Part shown: in pieces, positions 35,331-48,322 of the stretch
Layout of the letters: each line of letters starts with the position of its first letter
How positions within the stretch are numbered: position 1 is the first letter of the stretch
Origin: Protonemura montana
Lineage: Eukaryota; Arthropoda; Insecta; Plecoptera; Nemouridae
Length of the DNA stretch: 64,000 nucleotides
Assembly: GCA_947568835.1 (NCBI GenBank)
Contig: OX387610.1
Location: forward strand, 12,753,001-12,817,000
Direction: 5' to 3'
Notes under the pieces: model-generated
What the model saw: the letters and a program-made list of their open reading frames with translations, nothing else
Told to the model about the DNA's origin: nothing
Database searches by the model: none
Made by a program: the position numbers and the translations under genes

Positions 35331-37141
35331 AGGCGAGATTTTGGTAAAACAGAACCTAAAAACTCAAAAGACTAAATAACAAAAAAAAAACACTATGTCT
35401 TTCATCTCAATTCAACGAAAGAACCCAGAAAAAGCAAGAAGACATCAAGATTTTTTTAATTTTCGTCACATCTGAGTCCCGTCAGTCGATCTTCCAGACA
35501 TTAAAAGCGCCCGGGGCTGGAGAAATGCAAGCAGGGTAAAGAACATCGTTAAAAAGGTCACTTCGGGTATTTCCCTGGAGACCCAGGAACACCACACTCT
35601 CTCAATTGTACGACGGCGACCTCAACCATCTGCCTCGTTCGTCCGCAGGACGCCGTTTTCAATGTTCTTACACGTACCAACTTCAACGAGGTTAATACTT
35701 GATACGAGTCTTAAGGGCATTTATGTCTCTCTTTTTTTTTGCATCTTATGTTTTATGCAGGTTCTTTGGAACATGAGGTGAATTGTTTAACGTCTGACGT
35801 GGTGAATATAGGATGGAAGTCGAGGGAGGAAGGAGATTGCGTCTTGGGACCAAATCAATGTGACTGTCAGAGGACTGGTGTACTCATAGAAGGTATTGTT
35901 TGATATGGTGTTTTATAATCACAGAAACCTGACTGCATAGACCAGTTTCTTAGCCATTGGGGGGAGGTCGATGACTTCTAGAATATCCGTCTCAGACTTT
36001 ATAGAGAAATCGAATTGATATTTTCCATTTGAAAGTGGCTGTAGTAAGGATAGGGATATATATATTTTTACAATTTTTTCATTCTTAAATACTAAATTTC
36101 TTATGGAAAAATCAAGAAACAGACCAAATTTTGCAGTCATAATCTGGCTATTTCATTAAAAACGTTATTAATATTTGTTGTAAAAAAAGAATGAAAGTTT
36201 ATTCGTATAGGCTCCTTTTTGCACAAATATGTTGAGTTTTCTTCAAACTTTGTTCTGAATTTAGTTAAAGAAATTAATTATTTAGAGGTTCATTTTCGCA
36301 AATCGACAGTAAAATCTTGTTTAGTCAAAGTTGACTTCTTTATCTTCAAAATACTCGAGTTCTAGTTCTCTTGCTTTAATGGTATAGAGTGAGGATATTG
36401 CTGCGAAAAATTGGCTTGAAATCAATTCGGGTTTCTTTCCCTAAGGAAGTTCACAGATCTGTCAAAAGTAATGACAGATGAAATGCGTACGCCGCAAACG
36501 CATTGCCGTGATCTCAACGCAACACTTTGTAAATCATAAGTATAAAAATTGTTGACAGTAAACTGGCGAGAAATTTTGTTTTCTTTACGGCGTGAAACGG
36601 CGGGTCTGTCTCAGAAATTAAAAAACGTATTTTCTTGAAATTATAATATACTTACTTTAAAATATACGAAAGCAGTTCGTTAATGAATATTTAAAAGACG
36701 CTGAAAGGAAAATTGTCGTTAAAATTTGCCAGGCGTCGTTTCTTATTCCCCGAAGTTGTTTTACGTTTTAATGACGAATGCTCGAAGGAGATGGAAAATG
36801 AGAAACTCGGCAAAGATAATTAAAATTCCTGCGTCTAGCCGTCGTCAACGTCGTCGTTGGATGCTGATCTCCATCGACTATGGTTTGCACTTTATATCAT
36901 CCAAGAGGCCTTGTACCCGGCAATTGAAATTGGCATGAGACAAAGGCTCGCTTGAACGTGGAAAAGCGAGGATATAAACACTAAACTTTCTCAGAAGACG
37001 TTGAAGAGACTTGCAAACATTCGTCGAGAAACTTGTTTATCTACTAACCTTGATGGACGGAATTAACAATATATGCGGGCTTTGTGCTAAGTTGTGATGC
37101 GAGAAACGAATCGATTGTGCATCTGAATTCATTGACATGAA
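35331..37141. promoter_or_regulatory. upstream region of the OATP gene
   Basis: No gene is seen. Close to the OATP start there is a TATAAA at 36973-36978, about 165 bases before the ATG. Immediately before the start codon is a two-codon upstream frame (ATG AAA TGA, 37137-37145) whose stop overlaps the OATP ATG. Confidence 0.35.
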
Positions 37142-40100
37142 ATGAGTGGACAATTTCAGACACCAATGAATGACAGTCAAATTTTGATCGACGAAGACGA
37201 TGCTGAAGAAGAAATCAATCTCGAGGGAGTAAATCCACAGGTAATTTTATTGTATTACAACGCCAGACGTGCGCCCTATTTTCTTGAGAAAATTCTGAAG
37301 GAAAATTACATTTTCCACTAGACGGGTAGCTCTTGACGGCTGCACGTCTGTTTACGTAGCTAGTTGGATTTCAATGGGAGAGGTTTGATGTGAAGTACTA
37401 AGACATATTATTGGCAAAGTATTTTCTTGATGTTTTTATTTTCCTGCCAGTAAAGACTATATCGCTTTTCAATCAGTGAAAAGCTGCAGGTCAGTACGAT
37501 GACAGGCACTGGCTAGCACTCTTAGAACTAGACCAGTGCAGTTTAGTTTTGTGACCCACATTTTAATTAAACGAAGAAATTTTACCAGGAACATCGTAGC
37601 TAAGCGTTATTCTTTACGTTTCATTACAACGAGTACTTACACTAATTAGAAAATGTATAAAACGTAGCTGTAAAAACAAAAAGCGACCCTTTGCCAATTC
37701 TCTTTTCAAGTAAAGCGGTACCATTTTAATATGCGAATACTTAAATTCACAATTATAACGAATCGGCAATAACAATATTATCTCAATTAACTTTGAAGAC
37801 AATTAAAATACTTGTCTTATTTCATTGAATCAGCGTGAACGATCATCGTCGCAACGAAACGTCATTGAAGACGAAGAAAACAATGCTAACGCTGAAGATG
37901 ACTCAACCTCTGAACAAACTGACTACGTCGCAGACGAATCTACCACCGACATCGCCGACGATACCTCAGAAGACAGCGAAGACCCCTACTTCCTCGATGA
38001 AGACCCACCACCACTTTGCGGCTGGTGCTGTTTCCGACCAGGCTGTCTTCAATGCTGTCGCACTCAGTTCTGGGTGCTCGTTGCCCTCTGCGCAGCGTCT
38101 GCCTTACAAGGAATGGTCATCAACGGGTTTTACACGATAGACATCACCACGATAGAACGCCGCTTTGGTCTACGTTCATCTCACACAGGCCTCATAGCAG
38201 GAGCTTACGATATTGCCGCTGTCGTAACGGTCGTTCCAGTCTCATATTTGGGTGGAAAACCTGAGACGTCAAAACCGAAATGGCTGGGTTACGGCATGCT
38301 CGTCATGGGATTCGGATCTTTATTGTTTACAATACCTCACTTCATCGTTCCCGAATATGTAGTGAACACAAATTCGTCCTCACTCTGTTTTGACGAGCAC
38401 GAAGAGGTTAATGCAATTTTCGACGAAGATCTTTCGTACATGCGATGGTTTTTCTTCTCCGGACAGTTTTTACACGGTGTTGGGACGTCGCCGTTATTCA
38501 CCGTCGGCGTTGTCTACATCGACGAGAGCGTACGCACGTTGAATTCCACAGTGTTTCTCGGGATTTTCTACAGTATGGCTATAGTGGGAACTGCAATAGG
38601 TTACCTGCTCGGTGGATATTTGCTGAGGATATTCACGAACTTATCTGTGGACCCAAACGAGTTTGGTCTGACACCGGATAGCAGTGCTTGGGTTGGTGCT
38701 TGGTGGATTGGGTACTTCATATCGACGACGCTGTGCTTTGTGATGGCCATTTGGTTGTTGGCATTTCCACAATATCTACCAGGGACACCAGCGTTGAGAA
38801 GGGAGAAGATGATGGGCGTGGAAGTGCGTCAAGAACGCAAGAAGGTAATTCTCTGTTAAATACGTTCTGTTGAATAGGCTATTTGTTGGTAATTAGTTTG
38901 TTCTGACTGCAAATTGAATTGCAGAGTTTGGTGCGTTGTCTTTTCCACGAGCTAAAAGCTGAGCGTGTTGCGTAGAGGCCTGGTACCCAAGATCAAAAAC
39001 TTGAGCGCAATTTTCTTTTGGCCACGTTGAAAGAACGGCTTGAAATTTGCTTTTAAACTGAAAAATTGACCTATGTGGTAGCACTTCTCAGATTAGAAGA
39101 TATGATTCTATATCGCTTTCTAGACTTAAACGCCATTTCAATATTTGGCGTGGAAGATTTTTCACTCCCTGTTCTAAGCCGTGAAAAAACATACACACAT
39201 AACCTAATTGTTTCACTTTAAAGATGAGATTCGATTTTTAAATGTTTGGCTATGTCTTTCCATGACTACTCAATTTCAGTTTTGGTCCTTATTCATGTAC
39301 TTATGAATACTTGCTATTAATAATCAATGTTCGTGGTTTCAAATCTTAATTGCTGCTGTGACTAGAAATAAGCTAAATTCAGAAATCAAAAGCAAAATAA
39401 ATCACTTTCACTGAAAAAAAAAAAAACGAGCCAGAAGTGTAATTACAACCGCACATCATAGTTTAATTAATCGAAATTACCTGCCCCTAGGACAAAAGAG
39501 ATGACGGCGACGACAAAGGCAAAGCGAATTCACGGTCAGGGGTGGTGAAATCGACACTCGACTTGTGCAGAAACCCAACGCTGGTGTTTATCAACCTAGC
39601 AGCTAGTTCGGAGAGCTTCGTCAGCTGCGGTTTCGTAGCCTTTTTACCCAAATTCATCGAGAACCAATTTTCAATGAATCCATCGCACACGTCGCTGCTT
39701 TTGGGTGAGCATCTAACGGCTACTTCATTCAAAACCTTCGACAAATTAACGCTAATTTCAAATCCCGATTAAAGCGCCGTTTGAAAAAATTTGTCTCACC
39801 TTGAAGCTATGCGGCGGAAGATTAGTTTTTAAAGAAAATTTATCTAACTTTTCCACGCTGTTCTAACAAGACTTAAAAACAAGTTTTCCTTTAAGCTCTA
39901 AGTAACACTCAAGAATTTTCTCACCAGTATCAATGATAAGGAAATGGAAATTCTGGTCTCAGCACCAGCTAATACCAAAGTTACTGTCGTAGGTTCTTTA
40001 CCCTGATGAAGAATCCTTGCAGAATTAATCACAGAGATCTTTGGCATAAACGCGGGTACAAATTCAAAGTAAATAAATTTGGAAACTCCATTTGGTATGT

Positions 40101-41310
40101 TCCTCTGACTTCACTTTCCTTTCAAAATATCGAAATGTTCCTGTTGATAGTGTGATGTCAAAATTAAAATAGATACACTTACAAATCGAAATAATTTCAT
40201 CGAATTGAGCAAGTAACATTATGATTTTATTGATCCATCCGTCGCTAAAGAGCTTAAAAAAGAGGGGAAATAGAAACACCGTAAAATCACAATAAGTTCT
40301 CGACCTTGAAAGAAAGAACATAGAACTACAGTTAGATAAGCTTCTCCTATTTGAATCAAAACTTACCTGTTCCAACCGTTTGGTGAACAGGTCTGATCGC
40401 GGTCCCCATCGGTGGAGGCGGAACATTTCTTGGCGGATACATAGTGCGAAGATTCAACCTCCAGAATCCTGGCATCCTCAAGCTCTGCATGCTCACCACT
40501 TTCCTTGGTCTCCTCTTCTCTTCCGCCTTCCTCTTCACCTGTCCGAACCAGAGCTTCGCAGGAGTAACCTCCGAGTATCCTGACAGCACGATCCTAACCC
40601 TAAACCAAACTTGCAACGAAAATTGCGACTGTTCCCCAAAGTTATACGATCCTGTTTGCAGCATCGACAAAACTATTTACTACTCGCCCTGTTACGCAGG
40701 ATGCGTAACTGAACTATCGTGCGAGAAAGAGAAGTACTTCAGTGATTGCAAGTGCATAGAAAGTGGGCAAGAAACTTGTAGCGTCGACGGCGAAGATGAC
40801 GCCGAAGAAAATGTAGAACGAAGAAAAAGGAAGACAAAAGAAATTCCCGATCACGAAGCAGTGGGTGGTATATGCGAAGGTTATTGCGAAAACTTTATCC
40901 CTTTTACGATTCTGATTGTTTTGGTGTTGCTATGCACATTCGCGACGGCGATGCCAACACTAGCTGCTAGTTTGAGATGTGTTGACGAACAGCAAAAGTC
41001 GCTGGCTTTGGGTTTGCAATGGGTGTGCCTGAGGGTACTAGGTTCGATCCCATCTCCGATACTCTTCGGGGTGATTATAGACTCGACTTGTCTACTTTGG
41101 AAAGATGAGAATGGGTCTTGTTTAGTTTTTGACAACAACGGATTGAGTTTCTACATGATGACGATTGCTGTGGCTGGTAAAGGTTTGAACATAATGTTTT
41201 ACTTTATTGCTTGGATGTGTTTCACGCCGGCAAAATCACTGGAAGATGACCAAGAATCTTTGCTTCCGGAAAGAAGTGAGAGTAATAGTGTTACGTACGG
41301 AACTACGTGA
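37142..41310 (+). CDS. organic anion transporting polypeptide (OATP/SLCO), complete, 4 exons
   Basis: The exons are 37142-37240, 37834-38844, 39491-39704 and 40391-41310. Splice phases match and give 747 residues, normal to slightly long for the family. An acidic N-terminus of about 100 residues is followed by the first membrane segment (FWVLVALCAASALQG, about 112-126), then the conserved IERRFGLRSSHTGLIAGAYD. The OATP signature is DSSAWVGAWWIGYF at 315-328, with Ala where Arg is usual. A cysteine-rich Kazal-type domain (about 516-563) sits in the large extracellular loop. OATPs are 12-helix plasma-membrane exchangers for bulky organic anions such as steroid conjugates and, in insects, ecdysteroids. 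The substrate here cannot be told. After the Kazal domain the loop holds RRKR (585-588), which fits a furin site. The start was chosen as the first ATG in frame with exon 2. Confidence 0.96.
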
Positions 41311-41467
41311 ATAGCCAACTCAATTTACTTTGTATTTCGCGTGCAACGAAAACGTATTTATATAATGACTATTAAATATTTCTCTTCACTTTAACTTATT
41401 GCTATTGATTTCTCGTTATGTCCTTTGTTTTGAGTATGAAGGAAACAAATGATTGCTATTTGATAAA

Positions 41468-41473
41468 AATAAA
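41468..41473 (+). terminator. candidate OATP polyadenylation signal
   Basis: AATAAA lies about 160 bases after the OATP stop codon. An ATTAAA near 41370 is an alternative. Confidence 0.4.
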
Positions 41474-43090
41474 ACCACGCCTCCACCATTTGTCAAGGGA
41501 ATTTCTTCCCATTCATCAATTACTTTAAATATTTCATATCGTCATTTTAAGTAAACACCAGCCTCTCTTTTCCATTGTTGTCATTTCCGAGAGTGACGTC
41601 ATAATCTAATCATGATTAATTGCAGGTAGTGACTGATGTTTATTGATGACTCTGGGAGAGGCAATGTGGCGGTCCCAGCGTTGGTAGGATTTTTAACACT
41701 TTTTTGCAATCCTCTCTGTCATTCTATTTCACACATGAGTAAAGTTTGGTGAAAAATCTGTAAATGAGCACTCAACTCCACATACAGTCAGCATCAGCAA
41801 AATATAGCAGTTTTCATATAAAATATTTATTTCAAATAACATTTTCTGTTGACAATTATTGTAGTTGTTTGTATTGAATATTGATATTTGCGCTGGGATA
41901 TTGCAGACGCTAATTAATTCCAATTGTGCAAATGTTACCGAGCATTTGTAGAAATTGTTCACCTGATAACGTTTTGATAAAACTAATTACAATTTTCTTA
42001 CGGTCTGCTAGTTTTTTTCGTATCGCTTTTATTTTCATGAAAGTAGGTACACAAAGCAATTAGGACATGAGCTAGGTGAATGTTGCTAGAATTGATATGA
42101 TTGTTTCGCTGGCCAGCGGTCGGAAATTTTCATCAAATCTTGGAAACGACATCTCGCTCGCAAATGTGTGTCTGAAAGAAAAATGACAGATAAAAATTAA
42201 TCGAAAATATTCACAGGAAAATTGAGTAAACAATCCTAAAAAAATGTTAATCAAAAACATTTTTTTTTTACATGAGTTGGCCAACTCTTAATTTGTGAAA
42301 ATGTGTAGGGAAATTTTTTATATGAGTGGGAAAAAATTTTTATAACCTTAGTAATATGTGAATACAACACGTGTAAAAGAACGCAATTATGAACTCATGT
42401 TTCTTTCTTTGCGACGCTGTTCAACTCGTCTTATTGCAATTTGCTGGCAGAGTAATAACATTTCCTCAACAAAACTTCAATACAGAACAGTTTGAAACTA
42501 AAAAAAGGGAAAAATATGAGAAGATAAATACGAGAATCATACAGGGAACTGTATATTCGTACACTCTATACACACACTTTCATTTTATTCCATTTTCCAC
42601 TTGTTACATTTCCAGGAAAATTATTTTTCCTGAAAAAAAATTTACTGTTTGAGATGTCGGAAAATATTTCCACGAAACATCTCCTTGTTAAGAGGTAAAT
42701 ACGACGACGAGAAGGCCAAGAGCACAATCTACCAAGAAATAAATCATTACAAGTTGCGGCACCTCCACCTCCACCACCCCATCGTATTTATATTCCTGTC
42801 TAGAGCTTAAACCTAAGAGGAACTTGAAAGTTTGGTAGTTAGTACTTAAACTAGGCAACTTATCGTAAGGGCCATTTCGAAACGTTCGTTCAACGTAGAT
42901 TGGCAAAGGAGAAGGGGGGTTGAGGTACGGAATTGGGCATGTTTGAAGCTCGAAGAGGAAATTATATAGAGGACAGAATTGTTACGTGGAGTGCCAGGCT
43001 AGCCACAAAGTACGATACCTTGGACAATCGAAGTGGAGATAATTTGAGGACAAAGACGATGAATTCATGAATTCATGTCTTCGATGTCAT
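41474..43090. other. intergenic stretch with a single CRE palindrome
   Basis: No gene is seen. An exact TGACGTCA lies at 41594-41601 next to ATGATTAATTGCAGG, a homeodomain-type context. The rest is AT-rich without recognisable structure. Confidence 0.4.
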
Positions 43091-43420
43091 AGGCAACATC
43101 CATGGAAACACCGATTCTCGTGAGATCCCTTAAGTTAAGCAAAACTTCACTGAGTCAGGTATTGGATGGGTGACCGTCATACACATGACCAGTTCTGTTC
43201 GGGAGAGAGGTTGGAGTGATGAAAGTTAGTACAGCAACTTCATTCGCCTTGCTTATAAACAACGTGACACTATCGATTTGTGAATGAATCCTGCTTTTCT
43301 CGTTGTACCCTCCATCGGAAGGGATATTAAGCCTGTAGACCACTTGGTGCTCTACGACAGACGTAGGCTACGTGCCGGCACCGGGCTTTAATGCCTCTCT
43401 TCTAAGCAATTGTTAGGTTT
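43091..43420 (+). repeat. 5S-derived SINE, plus strand, tail truncated
   Basis: It starts with GGAAACACCGATTCTCGTGA and passes through AAGTTAAGCAAAAC and TATTGGATGGGTGACC. It then enters the shared body (GTTCGGGAGAGAGGTTGG, CATTCGCCTTGCTTAT, TGCCGGCACCGGGC) and ends near 43415. This copy best shows the head-to-body order on the plus strand. Confidence 0.85.
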
Positions 43421-46052
43421 AAACCATCACATTCATCTTTTAGAATTTACCTCTGTACCTTGACAGAGTCGCTGACGTGGCAACCACAAGCAAAAGTGAG
43501 AAATGAAAATCAATTCTTCACCACACCATATCCGCACCGCCATTGAAATAATTGCCGAACGCATTTGGCGGTTCACGGAAAGCTTTGGAGTGGTAGAGGG
43601 GTTGGGTAGGGTAGGGGGTGTCTGATTTTCCTTAGAGTTATTAAACGCAAGGCCGCGAAGGGTAGAGGTGAATTTTCCGAAAGCACACGCATTTCCTCGC
43701 GTTGCAGAGACGCGGCGGTGGAAATTCAAAGCCCATCGGGATGAGACAGACGCGTCAGCTTTTCCACAAGGGAAACTTAATAGAAAAGCATGTTAAGGAA
43801 AGTTGGCAAGAAAAGATTATCTCGCTTTAGCAGTGCATCGCTACTGTTAGTACAGTATTAGAGTTGGCTTCTAAATATAGGTATAAGCCCTATGCGTTGA
43901 AAAGGTCCGTAGGCATTTCACCATTTTAACAAGACCCATCGTTCAGGTCTGTGAAGGAAGAAAAGTTCAATTCTACTGAAGAATATCGTAATGCCATTTG
44001 GTGTAAAGGGAGTAATTAGTTATCATCGAAGCATTCCTTCTCGCTTCAGTTCTGAAAACAAAGAAAGTCAGTCGCTCTCGATCAATATCTTCTAGTACAG
44101 AACGAAGACTTTCGATAACAAGAACCCCCCTGCCCATCCTCAACCATTATTACAATTAAACATTTAGAACGTCGAACTGGCTGCCTTCCCAAATAACGTC
44201 GTGCAAGAACGCAGCTTCATTACCCAAACTTTGATCTCACATTCTCAACACAAATTGAAATTTACTAAATGGTTTTAGTCGATTAAACAACATGAAACGA
44301 AAGATCTTCTATATATTGACTTACAGCCAATTTAACGCACACCATTCTCATCATAACAACGTTGTGCACGTCTTATTTCAAAGCTATCTTTGTTATCCTG
44401 TTTAGTTTGTTACAATACTACGCACTTTCTACGTATATTGATTGCTGATAATATGATACGCCGTTATCTAGACGCTTTAATTAGCTGTGCGTATGTTTGT
44501 GACTTCGGGCTTGGGTAGTATAATTTAATGGCTGGGGTAATTGAAACGTGGTAAGGTTAGCAGTACCCTAGTAATGGTTGGTTCAGCCTTGCAAGGATCA
44601 AAAGGGTAAGTTTTGCAGTATGCTATGAACTCTTGAGTGAAGAGCTGGCAGCCGGCGATGTTGTATCTTCCATTTGTATGCCTCCGGGCGCGTTATCTCA
44701 AGAGAAACGCAAAGTTAAAACTGGTTTCTGCCAAGAAGTTTAATCACCTCACCAGATATTATCGGAGCTTGTAAGGAGAACAAACAAAATATTGTTCTAT
44801 GTGAAATGCGTTGGTTTTGAAATTTCGAATAACTTTTTGAAAGTTGTCTAACGACTTGGGTTAGGTTGGTAGTATTGATAATGATGGTCGTGGGAGTTGT
44901 AGATTTGGCTTCCGTTGGTAATGGAAGGGAGAAAGGGGTTAGATTTTAAATCGCATTTCGTTTCGTTTCTTGAATCTCGCTCTAGTTTTTCAGTAAAGCA
45001 CTTTAATCACTGAAACTTTTCTACGTTGTATTTAAAGTTACAAAAAAAATATATATATATATATATATTGTCTGTACCTTTTCCTTTTTTCGCGAGAACT
45101 TACACTTTCAGAGACAAGAATTTAGCACCTATATAACTTCAATTAGAAACAATTTATTTAATGAAAAAAAAGCCGAAAAAAAAACCCCACGCACACCAAC
45201 ATTCTTATGTTGAACCAGAGAAACTTTTCTCACAAATCTCTAGTCTAGTTCTCTAAAAGCAATTAAACCCCATGATAACATCTCTAATAAATAACCCGAC
45301 AAGTTATCACTAAAACCGAGTGAAAATACCGAACGAAACCAAGAGACAGAACATCAGCGGGGGGGAAGAGAAAGTGAAATTTAATTGTTTTAAATAAAGA
45401 AGATCGTCTCAAGCAAATGGAAATCTACCAGCGTCAATCTTAGTTCCACAATTCGGCCAGAACTTATTGCCAAGTTTAGCGGTGGTAGGTTCTGCGGCAA
45501 GAGAGATAGAAACTCTTAATTAATTCTGGTCTCACATCGCGGTCGTTATTAAAACATGTCTATTAATTAGAACTAAGTTAGGTTGCTACGAGGATTGGAT
45601 TTCGTCAACAGTATTGGACGGTTCCCCACTTGATGTATCAAGTTTTGTATTGGACATTGATGATCGAATGCCGACCGGCTAAACCCACTCAAAGTCGACA
45701 GAAATTAATTCATTTTAGTTGTTCAATAATTCAGTGGCATGTTTCATCGCTCCAGCTCTCTACTCTCTCATTCCCTTACATACCCTATACTCCGTTCGGC
45801 GAGAGGAAATACTTTCCGGCAGACCTGTCGATTACAGACCAGTCGATTGCAAAAATAAACTCACTTCGGATTATTTTAACTGATGCCCGTCATTTTCGTT
45901 TTGCACTAAAGCTTCTTTTTTACCAAAATTATTTCTTTTTCTGGGCTATAAATATAAAAAAAAAAACAATATTAACAATTTTGGGAACAATTAGGCATAT
46001 ATCAAAGCTGAATTCCATTCATGAGTTGGTATAGCAATAGTAATAAGAAAAA
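43421..46052. other. intergenic stretch, no gene supported
   Basis: A dinucleotide AT run lies at 45049-45069. The segment 43440-43740 is richer in CG than its surroundings and has AACCACAAG (a Runx-type site), but nothing more can be claimed. Open frames here look random. Confidence 0.4.
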
Positions 46053-46066
46053 GGGGGGGGGGGGGG
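46053..46066 (+). repeat. run of 14 G at the edge of the minisatellite
   Basis: Fourteen consecutive G's replace the normal start of the first minisatellite unit and lead straight into CAGTCCTTGTGCTGG. It may be a real homopolymer or an assembly artefact. Confidence 0.8.
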
Positions 46067-46798
46067 CAGTCCTTGTGCTGGTATCTTCTCTCACGGGCTA
46101 GACTGTAGCAATGCAGGGACAGTCCTTGTGCTGGTATCTTCTCTCACGGGCTAGACTGTAGCAATGCAGGGACAGTCCTTGTGCTGGTATCTTCTCTCAC
46201 GGGCTAGACTGTAGCAATGCAGGGACAGTCCTTGTGCTGGTATCTTCTCTCACGGGCTAGACTATAGCAATGCAGCGACAGTCCTTGTGCTGGTATCTTC
46301 TCTCACGGGCTAGACTGTAGCAATGCAGGGACAGTCCTTGTGCTGGTATCTTCTCTCACGGGCTAGACTGTAGCAATGCAGGGACAGTCCTTGTGCTGGT
46401 ATCTTCTCTCACGGGCTAGACTGTAGCAATGCAGGGACAGTCCTTGTGCTGGTATCTTCTCTCACGGGCTAGACTGTAGCAATGTAGGGACAGTCCTTGT
46501 GCTGGTATCTCCTCTCACAGTCTAGACTGTAGCAATGCAGGGGACAGTCCTTGTGCTGGTATCTTCTCTCACGGGCTAGACTGTAGCAATGCTGGGGACA
46601 GTCATTGTGCTGGTATCTTCTCTCACGGGCTAGACTGTAGCAATGCAGGGACAGTCCTTGTGCTGGTATCTTCTCTCACGGGCTAGACTGTAGCAATGCA
46701 GGGACAGTCCTTGTGCTGGTATCTTCTCTCACGGGCTAGACTGTAGCAATGCAGGGACAGTCCTTGTGCTGGTATCTTCTCTCACGGGCTAGACTGTA
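46067..46798 (+). repeat. 53-bp minisatellite, about 14 copies (same family as 32461)
   Basis: The units are those of the array at 32461-33178, but most have AGGGACAG instead of AGGGGACAG, giving a 53-base period. A minority of units near 46540-46600 keep the extra G. Confidence 0.97.
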
Positions 46799-48061
46799 CA
46801 ACTAGGCAAGGCTATGGACGCAACGCAGAACGCCGAGAGTTGAGTGAATCAATGCGGTTGCAGCCCGATGGAAAGTTTTCGAGAAATGACGGAATGTTTG
46901 CTGATAGATTTAGTGGACCACGCTAGTAGAATATCAATTTGCTGGATTGCTGGAATTTGAGACGGGGGATTACTTCGTGTAGGGAGGGATCTAGGGTAGC
47001 CATATTGCACAAAACATATGTTTATTTTGATGGTATAGATTTTTTGTTCGGTTAGGGGAAGTTGGAAGACTGGGAATTGATTGCGAATTTTTTGAGTAAA
47101 CAGTTCCTACGATCCCTGATGAAATACGAAGTGTACAACTGGGTAACGATCCCTTAAAAAGTTTTTTTTTTTTAGAGATTTTTAAGATATTTAACGCTGA
47201 ACAAACACAGTAACTGATGAGATCTCGGCTTCAAAGCGCAAAAGAGAATTTGCGAAACGTAGTCTTAAATATAGACGTTAGAACACATAGAAGTTTAATC
47301 AATAAGATGGTTTGAAAAAGCTGCTACATGTGCTCTCAACATAGTTGTTAACTTCCCAACGAATGATGAACCCCATCTCAGTAGCAGCGAAATCACCTGG
47401 CATATGGTCAGCAGCAATATTACTAAATTGCTAAGTGCGACGGTCATTTGAATTACTGAACCCACTTCCAAACTGGACAACAGAACTTGCAGCATATATT
47501 GCCACTCTACGGAATAACTAACTAACCCTGTCTGGAACTGTATAACTACTTCGCCGTGGAAACTTAGGAGCTATGCTAACTCACAGAGCAATTTGTGCCG
47601 GGGCGTCGGCAACGTCAACTGCAATTTAATGGGAAGTGGACGTAATGATCGTGTACATTGTCATGTACACATATTTGCCTCGTAAGACGTTAAGACAGTG
47701 CGCCGGTCGTTGCCTGTTCGGTTCAATATCTTATACTCACTTCGGCGATAGAGATAACTTTTCCCCGGCAGGAGGCGCCACCGGTCGCTGTGGGGTGACA
47801 TGCGGGCCAACTGTCATTTTTAAAAACACTTCTAATCATGATTGTTTTTAGACTCATGTCTACTTGATTTATCCTTAGCGCCAGTTTTTGTTACTTCACA
47901 TCATTTCCGCTGACATTCGTCATTTTTTTGCTCTTAAGCTTTTCTAGTGCCAAGATATATATATTGAGCTATTAGAAGAATGTTTCTACTTATTATCACA
48001 CTCTTGGAAATTACTTTGCAAATATTTCCAGATATTGCCACTGAAATTGCATTAAAGAAAT
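46799..48061. other. spacer between two minisatellite arrays
   Basis: No gene is recognised. A short piece of dispersed repeat X (TTTTAGACTCATGTCTACTT) lies at 47836-47900. Confidence 0.5.
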
Positions 48062-48322
48062 GATAGCAATGTAGGGGACATTCGTTGGTCTGGTATCTTC
48101 TCTCACGGGCTAGACTGTAGCAATGCTGGGGACAGTCCTTGTGCTGGTATCTTCTCTCACGGGCTAGACTGTAGCAATGCAGGGACAGTCCTTGTGCTGG
48201 TATCTTCTCTCACGGGCTAGATTGTAGCAATGCAGGGGTAGTCCTTGTGCTGGTATCTTCTCTCACGGGCTAGACTGTAGCAATGCAGGGGTAGTCCTTG
48301 TGCTGGTTTCTTCTCTCACGGG
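48062..48322 (+). repeat. 53/54-bp minisatellite, about 5 copies
   Basis: This is the third array of the GACAGTCCTTG family, shorter and more diverged (first unit GACATTCGTTGGTCTGG, two units with GGGGTAGTCC). It shares orientation with the other two arrays. Confidence 0.93.

Noticed and set aside
43433-43729. 98-codon minus-strand frame
   Set aside because: It lies in a GC-richer patch next to a SINE, with no recognisable protein features.
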